The translations under genes were made by a program, and so were the position numbers. A model generated the notes under the pieces. The model ran no database searches and was not told where the DNA came from. It saw only the letters and a list, made by a program, of their open reading frames with translations. From the NCBI GenBank assembly GCA_022036555.1, contig CM039119.1, forward strand, positions 3,410,001 through 3,474,000: a DNA stretch of 64,000 nt, written 5' to 3'. Below, in pieces: positions 45,385-56,765 of the stretch. Source of the stretch: Microstegium vimineum (Eukaryota > Streptophyta > Magnoliopsida > Poales > Poaceae). How positions within the stretch are numbered: position 1 is the first letter of the stretch; each line of letters opens with the position of its first letter.

Positions 45385-48139
45385 TCAATGACCCTCTCCA
45401 GATGCCAGCGATAAGAATGTACCACGGTCTGAAAAGATACCATACACAAATCAAAACATATTTGAACTCAACATTTACAGTTTAATTTGCTATATACAAT
45501 ATATGAAAGAAAATAAGAGAATAATTCTGAAAATAAAATCTGAAACAAAGTAAGGTCATAATACAAGATTAACAAGTTTTGGGCACATTTATAATTTTTA
45601 CAAATGCAGCCCATAACAAGTCAAATCTCAGAATTCAAATGAAGGCTGGTTTCCAATGACATATATTCAGTTCACGCTTATGCATGGCAACCTCTATACG
45701 TAAAGATAACAACTGCCAGCTACATTATGACTTTATTCACAAACCTGTCAAACCAAAACCAATAAACTAAGAAACATATAGACAGACGCAGTAAAGAAAA
45801 TTCTGCGCAACAGACGAGTACCAGGTTGTTTAACATTTAGCAATAACCTAGCAGCCACTTCATCCTTCATTCATTACATAAACTCACCATTTTGTAGTCA
45901 GTAGTTTGTTTTCTCTCGGTGTGGCCTTTTACGAGAGGCTTAGTATAGTCTTCTCCTGTGTTTTCTATTTAATTTACTTTCCCTTCCTCTATCCATCATT
46001 TTGAAGCTTTCCTTGTTGTATGGACATTTTATTCTTGTTCTCAAGCACACTCAAGAAACATAAACTATTTGTCAAATCAACAGCTCTAGAGTCTAGAGAA
46101 AGTATCATTATAAGGGTTAACGATGCATTTGCCATGTTTCCCATGGATGACACCACAAGAATAGAAACACGTGCTAAGCACGTTCTCGAAAAAAAAGATG
46201 AATAGCGAGTCCAAAGTTCACAAATGACTACAGATCTGCATTTTACTTTTATGACAAGATAACATTGACACCAGTTCCATGTGAAATCAAATTGTGGCTC
46301 GGAATTTTATCTCCAAGTGTTTGTCCAAAAGCCTGAAACAATGACTCTGCTACTTGACAGCCTTTATGAAGACAAGATCAACACTGAAACTGATATTAAC
46401 TTTTGCTGGAAGGAAAAAGCAGACAGATAAACTGCACATGATTCTAGTTCCAAGTAGCTAACTTGAGCATCAGCTAAACAGTAACTGAAATATGCCTTAC
46501 ATGTTAATATGAAATATAACTTCTCAACATTACGATCAGGATGAATCCAACAAGACAACGAGAATTGACTATATACAACATATGTATGTTAATTCCTCAA
46601 CAGAAAATAAATGACTTGGTAAAACTCTAAAGAGACCAATAGCAAAAGACTCATGATTTGGAAAGATACCATGCACAGACATCGTAACCAACTCCAACAC
46701 AACATTCCATTTTAGTGAGCCACATGCTAACTCAGTTTGAGATGTGAGCTTTTAGCTGTGACGGAAAATAACAGAATCTTTTTTACAAGCAAGTCTGACA
46801 AGGTGGTATATGCGTATTTAGCAAAAACGCATCATCATGGTCCTTGATAAAAACAAGTAAAAGCACACACAAAAATCATGTCCTGTTTTCCAATGTCTAA
46901 AGTAGGACAAATAACTAAGCAAACATATAGAAGCTGTAAAATGAAGGATAACAGAATCAAGGGTAGTGCCATAGCCATACCAGGAGTGTAGAAGCTCATG
47001 TAAGGTAAGATGGAATAGCAGACGACCCCAGGTTCGCCAACCTTCTTCACCAACCCAGACTTGAGGCCGAATGTGAATAAGCCAGCATCTGTCTTAATGA
47101 AGATGACATCCAAACCCTCTGCGAAACCAACTACATACGCGACGCCATCACTATCGCAGGGCATAGCCATGGGCATGGTTTTGTCCAGGTCAATGACCCT
47201 GTATTGTACCCATTCAGCAGCAGCTCCTTCCTTTACCTGCTTCCTTGTCCAAAGATGAAGGTTGGAATCCTCAATGCCAGCGAAACCTAGCGAATCGCCA
47301 TCCATCACCGTAAGTGCAATCATAGTGTAGTACACTTCTGTGTCTGGTGGTGGTGGGCCAATCACACACAAGCAATTCTTGCCACAGTCATACTTGCCAA
47401 TCGCAGTATTTCGTGACAGTGCGAAGTAGATTTCGTCTCCAATAGCGGCTACTCGCTTAGTCTGGACATAAGGGAAGTAGTGCCCGGTCTGTGCAGTTAC
47501 GTCCCGCTTGTGCTTGGTGTAGAATTCACAGCCATCGTGAACAGATACTGGAGCACTCCACGCACCTGTCACCGATGAATACACGGTCGCTTTGACGTGT
47601 TCGTCGAAGTCGTCAGTGGCCACGAAGACGAGACGGAAGGGGCCGCCGTGGCAGTCGAGGTGGTCGTAGCATCCGTCGGCGGCACAAAGCACTGCGGCGG
47701 TGTAGATCATCCAGTCGATGTCCGGCTCGGGGACGGCGTGGCGCTCGCCCGTGATGGGGTCCCAGACGAGGAGATCCACGCTCTCATCGTCCAACATGTG
47801 GATGAGGACGCGGCCGTGGCGGCAGTCGAGGGGACGCGTGCGGCCGCCATCGGAACCTGGGTGGGGGAAGTCGGGCATCGACGTGGTCGAGGCGAAGCGG
47901 GGAGCCGGGTCCCCATCGAGGACTTGGAGCCTGTGGAGGACGCCGAGGAGTGGAGGTGCTCCGTGGAAGGCGCGGTAGCGGCGGAGGAAGCCCGGGTCGC
48001 AGAGGATGCGGAGCCAGGGCTTGCAGACGACGGCGGCGCGGAAGAGGTGCTCGGGCTCGTCCGGCGGGATGCGGAGGAGGACCTCGGCGATGATGTCGTC
48101 AATCAGGTCCGTCGGCGGCGGCGGCAGCGGCGGCGCCAT
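45385..48139 (-). CDS. F-box protein, array copy 3
   Basis: A predicted 400-residue protein. Exon 1 is 46981-48139 and exon 2 is 45385-45428, across a 1.55-kb intron in phase 1. The F-box lies at residues 12-55 (LLRIPPDEPEHLFRAAVVCK). Later landmarks are LDCRHGRVLIH, WDPITGERHAVPEPDIDW, YDHLDCHGGPF and PYMSFYTP; the last exon adds DRGTFLSLASGEGH. The start at 48139 matches the MAPP beginning of copies 4 and 5; an upstream in-frame ATG at 48259 is less likely. The exon 2 choice rests on similarity to the last exon of copy 4. It belongs to a subgroup with copies 4 and 5. Predicted SCF ubiquitin-ligase adaptor, substrate unknown. Confidence 0.8.
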
Positions 48140-48568
48140 GGTGCTCGTGGGCGGCCGTGGCGGATGCGAGGTTTTGGGTAGGGTTCTAATTGGGGAAGAG
48201 CCCAAACCCAGAGAGCCCAGAGGCACACGCACACGGGCCCATGGGCTGTCCCACTCCAATTTGGCAATGAGAAGTGGCTATATGTTCTTTTTCTGAACCA
48301 GTTAAAGGAATTTTGGTCTTTCTTAGGTTTGTCAGAGCACAGTTGCTTTTTAAAGTAATTTGTTTATTTTAAATTTGGATACAATCAGGAAGTAGTTCGG
48401 TTGGGGCTTGAGCTCCACGAGATGTAACAATGGAATCTTATAACAGTGATTAGAAATAGGTTGTACTAGTAACTAGTAGTAAAGTTCAGAGCTAGCGATT
48501 GTACCAATTGGTAAGAGCAACTGTCCGGAAGATTATTCCGCAAAGACAATGCAAACATGACTTCATAA
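48140..48568. other. Upstream region of F-box copy 3
   Basis: Promoter region up to the left end of element B; no gene seen. Confidence 0.4.
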
Positions 48569-48620
48569 GAGCAACTCCAGCCCAGCCTCTAAATAGGCCT
48601 CTATTTTAATTTTTAGGAGC
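48569..48620 (+). repeat. Left terminal inverted repeat of element B
   Basis: Starts GAGCAACTCCAGCCCAGC, with further imperfect pairing to the right end ('ctctattttaat'). Confidence 0.8.
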
Positions 48621-49030
48621 TTAAGTTAAAAACACAATTTCAATGGGTCTTCTACTTGGACTCTCATTTTAGGAGCACTCCCAAATTTTAGATTGAGCCC
48701 CCCCCCCCCGAATCGGATCCTCCCATCCCTGTGTCGTCTTCCCACACGCCTCCTCCACCGCCCTCCCGCCGTCGCGCCCGCGGCTCCTCTTCCCGCACAT
48801 GGCAGCCGCTCCTCCACCGCCGCTCCTCTTCCCGCACGCGACTGCTCCTCCTCTTCCCGCACGCGGCCGCCACTCCTCCAGCGCCCTCCCGCCGCCACGG
48901 CCGCCGCTCCTCCAGCGCGCGCTCCTCCCGCTGGTTTCCCGCTGTTGCAGCTGCTCACGGATCCCTCTTCCTCTTCCTCTTCTCCTGCCGTTTTCCCTCC
49001 TTTTCCTCTTCTCCAGCCGGTTCTGCTCCT

Positions 49031-51995
49031 ATGGATGGCAGCGCGTCAGGAGGATTCTCCAGAGATGGGCTGCCTCCCCGTCCGTCGGTGTCTACCACGC
49101 GACGTCGTCCTCTGTTCGTCACGCCGCATTCCCGTCCTGCCACGTCGTCTTCTCTCGACGCCAGTCTGCCTCGTCGCCAAGAACATCCTACTCCCGGCAG
49201 CGGTAGCAGGATGTCTTCTCCCGGCGACGTCCGCAGCGGTGGCAGGATGCCTTCTCCGAGCGACGGCGGCTTACCTCGTCGCCTCCCCAACGCCCCAGCT
49301 CCACTCGGCCCTCGCGCGTTGAGCTTCACAGAGCCTCACGCCACCACCTGGGACGCCGACAGAATCACAACATCACCAGCAGAAGTCTACGAGGTCGTCG
49401 GCGACGACTTTAGCCCCAACCATTGGACGCCTGACTACTCGGTGAGTTGAGCTAATTGATCAAGCATGCTGAATGATTCACTTCGATAGTCAATGTATAG
49501 TCGCTACTGATAGTCACTGTATGTTAGCTAGGATAGTGTCTGAGCTACTGATATACTCGCTACTGATAAGTCGAGAACCTGTTGTGTCTGGGGTGTGTAT
49601 AATTTACTTATATAGTTACATGGGAAACATAATTATGACCATACATAGTGTGTTTTTTAGCAGATTCAGTAGAACCATTTTGCTTCCCATTTTCAAAAGA
49701 AGCAAGAAGAGGATCGGTCAGCCATTATGTGCTTTCAGTTCTAATTATGTGCTCAAGTTAACAGAAGGAATTAAACAAATGATTCAATTAGTTAACAGCA
49801 GGAATTTAACAACAGAAATTATGTGCTTTCACTTAGCAAGTTTCAGTTACTAGTTTCAGTTTTTATTTTCAGTAATTTCAATTTGCAATTCCAGCTTGCA
49901 ATTTCATTTAGGTACTGTATCTATATAGGTACTGTATTAGAGAAGTGTGTGTTCACTTCTCTGATGCTGTTGCTTTGGCGCTGCATCCTTGTATCTATAT
50001 AGGTACTGTATTGACTAGGGTTTGATGGTATGGTATAGAATTGCAGAGGAGGTGGTTAAGTAACGATCATCATGGAATTTACTAGGTACTGTATTGACTA
50101 AGATTGGGAGCAAAAAAAAAGGCATTTCTTCCCTTTTATATATTATTAAAAAGAATAATATATTATGAGGTTTCATTCGACGAGCTTCTAATTATGAGGT
50201 TTTAGTTAGCAATTTCAATTTGCAATTCCAGCTTGCAATTTCAGTATGCAATTTTTGTTTCAATGTGCTGATGACAATTCTTGCTTATTTCTAAAAAATG
50301 ACAAGCATATATATTCCAGTGCTGCCGGCGCTGCAACCATCTTCCTTCCATCTTCCATAATACTCCCTCTGTCCGGCTTTCAGTGTCGTTCTAGTAGTAA
50401 AGTAAATGTCCAGGTTCAGAGATCATTCAATGCACTTGGACTCATCTCTGTACAGCATTCAAAGATTCTTTCATATACTATTAAAAAGCTAAAACGACCC
50501 TCAAAGAGGGACAGAGAGAGTAGTTCTTAATCTCTGCTTTTTTTAACCGTCCTGTTTTAGCTCTCAGTTTTCCAACTTCAATTCAGCCCCTGTGTTCAGA
50601 TAGCAACATGGACCCATGAGAGCTATACTCACCAGCAGAAAATAGTAGTAGGCCAACTCTTGCTTTAGATTTTGCCAAACTATCATTATGTAGCAAACTC
50701 TCAGTTTTCCTAGATTTTGCTTTAGATCTTTCTTTAGCTACACTACACTCATTATGTAGCAGTAGTGCTCTGACCTATTGACCCAAATAGGCCAACTCTT
50801 GCTTTAGATTTTGCCAAACTATCATTGCTTCTGAAATTTGCTTTCTAATGCAAACTCAGCAACAACTGCTCCTGAGATCAGTACCATGTACATTGTCTTG
50901 TGCTGAAGTTAATATGTCATTGTCTTGTGCTGATTTAATCTGTTATTTTGAAATAGCTCCCTTGTTCTTTGCAGCAACCATGGGGTTCAAGTTCCTGTGA
51001 ATTGGATGATGGTTTGGAATTGTCGAATCAACAGGATATCATTCCAAGTACTGGCGGGAAAGGATCATCAAAGCGAGGCAGTAACTACAGTAGTCTTGAA
51101 GATATCCAACTTTGCAAATCTTGGATTCATATCAGCAATGATCCTATCATAGGGAATGATCAGCGAGGAAAAACATATTGGGAGAGAATTGCTAATGATT
51201 TCCACATGAGCAGGGACTTTGAGTCCGATAGGACTCCCAATTCACTTGAGCATCGCTTTGGAATCATACTAAAGGAGTGCATGAAATTCCAAGGCTACTA
51301 CGAGGAGGTTGAGCGTCGTCATCCAAGCGGCATTCCATACAAGGAGCATGTAATTGGTTCACCCTATCTTGTTATTGCTATATATCTTGTCATTGCTATA
51401 TATCTAATCATGCACTTGATCTTTGTTGCAGCTGCTTGAAGCCCAAGGAAGGTATGCCAGGAAAACAAAGGGCAACAAAAATTGTCAATTTGAACATTGC
51501 TGGCTCACGTTGAGGCATACACAGAAGTTCGAATCGACACTTGAAGGTAACAAGAGGCCGACCAAGTCCAGAGAGCTCAACCTCCCAGGAGGAAGTGCAC
51601 AAGACGATGAGTCAACCGCCCAAGGCCAAAAGAGCTCCTCAATCCTTTCTGCCAAGAAAGCCCGACCTCTGGGTAGAAAGCAATCTAAAGAGAAGCTGAA
51701 AAAGAATGAAGGAGATGACGAGTACAAGGATATGATGCAAAGCTTGATGGTAATGAAGGTCGAGGAACATAAGATGAAGAAAGAAAGGTGGGAGAAGGAT
51801 CAGATGCTTGAGCAGCGCAGGATTGAGATGGAGGAGCAGCGACTACAATGGGAGCAGGAACAGAAAATTATGTTTTGTGATGTGACCACCATGGACGATG
51901 ATCAAAGAGCATATGTGTTGGCCAAGAGAGCGAAGATTGCGAAAGCGACTAGTGCTAGTGTAGGCGAGACGACTAGTGGTGAGAGTGGAGTCTAG
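49031..51995 (+). CDS. PIF/Harbinger ORF1: Myb/SANT-like DNA-binding protein
   Basis: The transposon accessory protein that binds the element ends and helps import the transposase. Exons are 49031-49441 (starting ATG; an earlier in-frame ATG at 48731 would extend it), 50975-51349 and 51432-51995, joined by GT-AG introns in phase 0, giving 449 residues. Exon 1 is Ser/Pro/Arg-rich. Exon 2 has the trihelix-like Myb domain: EDIQLCKSWIHISNDPIIGN, then GKTYWERIANDF and SLEHRFGIILKECMKF. Exon 3 has a Lys-rich linker and a long charged coiled coil (MKVEEHKMKKERWEKDQMLE) typical of the NAM-associated C-terminal domain. All three exons look intact, unlike the transposase. Confidence 0.8.
50363..50520. 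mobile_element. Stowaway-type MITE nested in element B
   Basis: CTCCCTCTGTCC at the left is inverted as GGACAGAGAGAG at the right, flanked by TA/TA; 158 bp. It lies in intron 1 of the Myb-like gene. Confidence 0.85.
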
Positions 51996-52789
51996 GATAT
52001 TTAATTTAAATTCTTAGAAGTTATCAGACACATGTAACGAGGATGCACCCATACCTCTTTCTTATAAGTTATCAGACACATGTGTTGTCAGCTTTAGCAA
52101 CTTGTTCATTTAGTTCCCTGGACCTCTTTCTTATAAGTTATCAGACATATGTGTTCTCTGCCAACTGATTTCTACTTTTTACATATGAAGTTGTTGTTGT
52201 ATAGTGTATGTTAGGCAGCATGCTTCTTGGCTGCTCACAGGTGGACTATGTGCATATTTTGTGATTCTTCCAGCAGAGCTTTGGTCTAGGTTTGGTGTGT
52301 TCCCCTGAATGGGATGGGTTTCAATTGACCTTTTCAGTTTTGGTCTTTTCAGTTTACATACATATGTGCCACATGAGCTTGATTTGTACATATGTTATTA
52401 CTAGGTGGTCTCTGTAGATGTAACATAATAATTAGGAGGTGATTGAATAGTCGTAGTTACTGTTTTTGAAGTCTTTCATCATTTTTTTCTTTGATGAAAT
52501 CCCCTTGAAATTTAAGTTGGAATTACTGGCCGTCATTGTTGCCAATTTTTTTATCTTCTATTTGTTGTTTGGCTGAATGTTGATTGCCATGTTATTCAAA
52601 ATATATAAGGAGATTTCAGTTTGAACTTTATTCTTCACCTTCGCATTAGATGTCCAATTTTGACACATTTCTTCAAAGAAGTGTTCCCCTCTATGCTTTT
52701 TTTCTGTGCAGTGTGTACACTGTACAGTTCATTTCTGTTCTTCATAAATAAAACTGTATTCTTACTGTGTTCATTCATGGACCATTTAT
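51996..52789. other. Downstream of the Myb-like gene; no gene seen
   Basis: AT-rich; 'ctttcttataagttatcagacacatgtg' occurs three times between about 52055 and 52155, a small tandem-like repeat, probably in the 3'UTR of the Myb-like gene. Confidence 0.5.
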
Positions 52790-53276
52790 TTCATGAAGAA
52801 GAACTTATGAAAGTTGAGGAACAAACAGTGAAGCTGGAGATGGAACTTTTTGTTAAGGAAAAGGAAACATTCAAGGTATTGAAAGAACTACAGGAAACAA
52901 AGCAGGTTATAGATGGCTTGAAAGTAGAAATGGAGGAGGTAACAACGGAGGACACAAATGGCCGTGTTGATACAGGGATGGCACATCCACTTCCTGCTGT
53001 CGAACAAAAATCCATTAACCATACCGAGCCACCAATCCAGGGCACAAAAGCTACACAGTCCCCACTAACCACACTGATCAAGCTCAATCAGACAAAAACT
53101 TTCCTTAACATGGATACTGTCAACATGTTAAAGAGCCAGATAGAGAAAGAGAAAGGTTCACTTGAGAAAACCAGTGAAAGGTTACAATTCAACCTGAGGA
53201 AGGCTTCATCATTAGAATTGTTCTTCTCTTCTGTTCTGTCTCGCACCATTGATGAGACGGAACAGAGCGAGCTCTG
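52790..53276 (+). pseudogene. Gene fragment resembling a WEB-family coiled-coil protein
   Basis: An open stretch ending in TGA at 53274-53276 encodes a Glu/Lys-rich coiled coil (EEELMKVEEQTVKLEMELF, then KEKETFKVLKELQETKQV and IDGLKVEMEEV). This is followed by a polar linker and a second coil (MLKSQIEKEKGSLEKTSERL). The pattern resembles plant WEB-family (chloroplast-movement-related) proteins. There is no start of its own, and it sits between the two transposon genes of element B, so a captured fragment is the best reading. A third transposon gene is the alternative. The family call is tentative. Confidence 0.5.
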
Positions 53277-53330
53277 AAGTCTGAAATAAACACCATTGCT
53301 AACTTTCTCGCCGGATTTTGTTTTTTTCAG

Positions 53331-53409
53331 GTACGGCGATGGTCAGTGGAATGAGACGCAGCGGCTGACATACAACTTGGTGGACGCACAAGCAAGACAC
53401 ACAGTTCAG
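53331..53409 (+). pseudogene. Single captured exon resembling SKU5-similar (SKS) multicopper oxidase
   Basis: A 79-base segment with intact splice borders (acceptor 'tttttttcag', donor 'gtatgt') encodes YGDGQWNETQRLTYNLVDAQ and then ARHTVQ. This matches the 'YN..D...R.TVQVYP' region of SKS/pollen-specific multicopper oxidase-like proteins. Neighbouring exons of such a gene are absent. It lies just after the WEB-like fragment inside element B. Confidence 0.6.
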
Positions 53410-54304
53410 GTATGTATGTGAAAACTTCCAGCTGAAACGTCCAGCTGAAACACCACTGAACTGAACTGAACAATGGCAACCAGTTTTTTTCACTGAATGA
53501 GAGGTTTCAGTTATGCTTGTGAAGGCAAAGAAAACTGAAAAATCTTAGAGATCTTTCAGAGCATAGTTTTTTTTTACTTATCTTACAAACATAAAGCAAG
53601 GTAACAGTTATGCAATGTAACTGAGCTTTGTATATTGCAATCATGACCAATCTTGACAGCAAGTTCCTCTTTATTTCTGTGATGAGAAGCAACCATCTTC
53701 TTGGTGAAAATCAGTCCAAGAAATCTCTAGTTGGATAGTAAGGCCTGCAGTACAAGAAAGAGCTTCTCCACTCTGATCAACAAGAAAGAGTTTCTCCATC
53801 AACAAGAAAGAGCTTCTCTTCCAAACTGAAAAAGCATTCTCCTACTCTGCCTAACAAGTGATTGGCTGGATAGGTGCTAACAGACCTGACCTACTCTGCT
53901 CTTTTTCCTCCACAAGCAAAACCATAGCCATAATTAAACAGTGACCAAAACCATAGCCCACAGGTATAAACAGATAATGGTCAGCTATATGCACATATGT
54001 TTTCACTTACAATCTGAAAAACAACATAAACATCTCTGAAGAACCAAGCATTCCAATTAAGGACAACATGAATTTGCATCCTTGTAAGCTGACCATATGG
54101 CTGACAAAAAGGCTTAAGCAACAAAGGAAACTGAGGTAAGAGTATAGTAATGAAAGGAAAAATATTCTGGCAGCTTCAACACCTCAATATAATAAATAAA
54201 TATTAATAATGATAGATTTTCTTATTACACAACATCCTACACAGAGTGATGTTCTCATGAAAATATTAATTGGAGTGCACAAGTACAAATCAACATCCTC
54301 CACT
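53410..54304. other. Between captured fragments and transposase; no gene seen
   Basis: Contains a short tandem of 'aacaagaaagagcttctcc' units (about 53752-53825). It probably holds the transposase 3' flank. Confidence 0.45.
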
Positions 54305-55591
54305 AGTTTGAACTATGAATTGCCCACAAGTGCTCTACAAGATCATCACGAAGTCACTCATGTGAAGACCTATCCTCAATCTCGTCGTGTATCTTCAGGA
54401 AGTCCTCTAGCACAAGCGGATTACGATGTTGGTAGTCCACAGGTTGCAACACAGGGACACCCTCCTGATGGTAGTTAAAATCATCTTCCTCATCTCGCTC
54501 ATCCTCAATGATCATGTTGTGCAAGACTACACAAGCTTGCATTATGTACCATAGATCTTCCTTATGCCACATTCTTGCAGGACCCGCACTATTGCAAAGC
54601 GAGCTTGGAGCACCCCAAATGCTCTTTCGACATCTTTCCTCGCTGCTTCTTGTGTCATTGTGAAGTGCATCTTCTTATTGCCCTGTGGATGTTGAAAAGC
54701 TTTGACAAACGTTGCCCAGGCTGGGTATATCCCATCAGCAAGATAGTACCCCATTGTGTACTTGTTTCCATTGACCATGTATTCCACTTGTGCCGCCATC
54801 CCAGAAGTCAGACTTTGGAAGAGTGGAGAGCGGCGCAAAACGTTGATATCATTTAGAGAACCTGGAAGACCGAAGAATGCATGCCAGATCCATAGATCTT
54901 GTGATGCAATGGCCTCAAGGATCATGGTCGGCCCATCTTCCTTCCCTTCGTATGCACCTCTCCAACCTACTGGGCACTTGTCCCATTTCCAATGCATGCA
55001 ATCAACAGAACCAAGCATTCCAGGGAACACTCTTGCACTATTAATTGCCAATAGCCTGGCTGTGTCCTGGGCATTGGGGGCCCTCAAGTATTCTTCACCA
55101 AAGACCTCGACGACTGCCTTCACAAAATGTTTCAGACACTCAAGGATTGTGCTCTCTCCCATCCTCACATACTCATCCAAGAAGTCGGCTGAAATACCGT
55201 AGGCAAGCATCTGAATGGTGGCAACAACCTTCTGTATGGGAGAGGCGCCAAGAGTTCCGATGGCATCGGGCTTTTGACGGAAATAGTCATCATGAGACTC
55301 CACTGCATCCACTATCCGCAGAAAGAGAGACCTAGAAATCCGAAACCTCCTTCTGAAATGTTTCTCACTATATACACACTGGTAAGCGAAGTAGTCTAGA
55401 TAGATGCAATTGTGACCTGCCGAAATGTCCCGTGGCACTTTGCGGCGACCCGGCAATGATCCACGAAACTTTTTCTTGCGCTTGTTTCTCAGCGAGCCCT
55501 CAAGAAGACCAGCAATGATGAAGAGGTCGTCATCATTAGATTCATCCTCTTCATCCCACTCTCGACGAGCTCTATTCCCAAACCTTGACAT
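54305..55591 (-). pseudogene. PIF/Harbinger DDE transposase (HARBI1/ALP1-like), frameshifted
   Basis: The enzyme that would cut and paste the element. The frame starts at 55591, directly after a leader-intron acceptor (ctatgacag|ATG). It encodes a DDE_Tnp_4-type protein with SVDCMHW (Asp197), GSLNDINVL (Asp248) and DVERAFG (Glu322), plus YYLADGIYP. All three catalytic residues are present. Two breaks disable it: near 54583-54586 a base is missing from a G run (minus strand), shifting the frame after residue ~336, and the C-terminal part, readable in the next frame (MWHKEDLWYIMQACVVLHNM), meets a TGA at 54354-54356 where the related copy at 24670 has CGA. The natural stop lies near 54305. Confidence 0.9.
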
Positions 55592-56713
55592 CTGTCATAG
55601 CAACAAAAAATAGGGAAAAAGTTAACAGGAAAGTTTGTATTGCTATTACAAAATATTTTTTGGTATAAGAATAAAAAAATGAGTTCAATTAACAAGTTCA
55701 CTGAATTGCCATACTTTCCTTCAATTAACAAGTTTATGAAACTGCACCCACAACAGCTACCTCAAGTGTATATAGATAGAGAGAAATATGCTACAAACAA
55801 TCATTGACGGCATACTTAATTTGTGCATCTCTGCATCATCAAATTGTACAGCCATCTTATGCTAAAATCCATGTTGCCTTCCTCTCAAACGAAGAAAGAT
55901 CAAAGGAGTACTGAACCTTAAGAACTCAGTTTTGACTAGAGCATGAAAGGTGGAATAGTCAAGTTAAACTTCACTTTCTGTACTTTTGGACCTACCTATG
56001 GAGTGGCATTTTTCTGGACAAAGCTTATCCCATATGAGTAGACTTTATCATTAATGAAGTAGTGCTATCATATGAATACAAATCAAATTAAAGAACGAAT
56101 TGATACAGAAACTGTGAACGACATCTCTTCAAACTCATTTCAGTCTCATATCAGTCTCTATTCAGATTGCTACTGAAAAAAAAATCAAACTGCAGTATCA
56201 AGCATCATCAGATTGGGAGAGCAAGTTAATGCACCGTTCTTCCCATCCAAATTGCAGCAAGGAGATTGTAAGCTGTAACCTCTGAGCAAGGCCTTTCCAG
56301 ATCTGATTGGGAAACCAACAAAGAGGAGAGGAGATGCTCACGTACGTCGGCTTTGCGACAAGGAGTGGGCGGTGGTTAGAGGTAGAGGCCGTCCGGACTC
56401 GTCTGCTGCAGCAACGTCGGAGGCGGAGCAGGTTCGTGTGCTGGCCAGGAGGTGCACCCGAAGCTGGCGTTCCCGACGGGGGAACTCACGGCGGTGTACT
56501 CGTGCGGGCCCGGGCAGCAGGTCGTGGCCGTCTCCGGCGGCGACGGCGGCGGCGCGGGAGTGAGCGTGCGTCTAGGCGACGAGCGGTGCGCGGGAGGACG
56601 AGGGCGGGCGGGCGGGCGGGGCGTCGGCGATGGAGACGTTCTTGGGCTGGAGATAGTAGGGTCTTGAGCTGGAGTTGAGATCAAATTTGGGTCTCTATTT
56701 TTTACAGGCTAGC
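55592..56713. other. Transposase leader intron and promoter end of element B
   Basis: 55592-56300 is AT-rich, probably leader intron. 56310-56660 is GC-rich, likely leader exon/promoter. A plus-strand frame there (56452-56667; KLAFPTGELTAVYSCGPGQQ) could be a captured host piece, but I do not recognise it. Confidence 0.4.
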
Positions 56714-56765
56714 ATGCAAATGAAAAAAATAGAAGCCCAATTTACATGTTGGGCTGGAGTTGCTC
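56714..56765 (-). repeat. Right terminal inverted repeat of element B
   Basis: Ends GGGCTGGAGTTGCTC at 56765. Shares 'agcatgcaaatgaaaaaaa' with the ends of element A. Confidence 0.8.

Larger units (their letters stand above)
48569..56765. mobile_element. Element B: PIF/Harbinger transposon with two transposon genes and host gene fragments
   Basis: An 8.2-kb element. The left end GAGCAACTCCAGCCCAGCC (48569) and the right end, reverse-complemented GAGCAACTCCAGCCCAACA (from 56765), form inverted repeats that continue loosely for about 50 bases. TAA precedes the left end and TAG follows the right end, one mismatch from the TWA target duplication of this superfamily. It carries the two genes expected of PIF/Harbinger, a Myb/SANT-like ORF1 (+) and a DDE transposase (-), facing each other. 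Between them are fragments resembling a WEB-family gene and an SKU5-like oxidase exon. A Stowaway MITE is nested at 50363-50520. The transposase is broken, so this copy is not autonomous. It inserted upstream of F-box copy 3. Confidence 0.85.
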
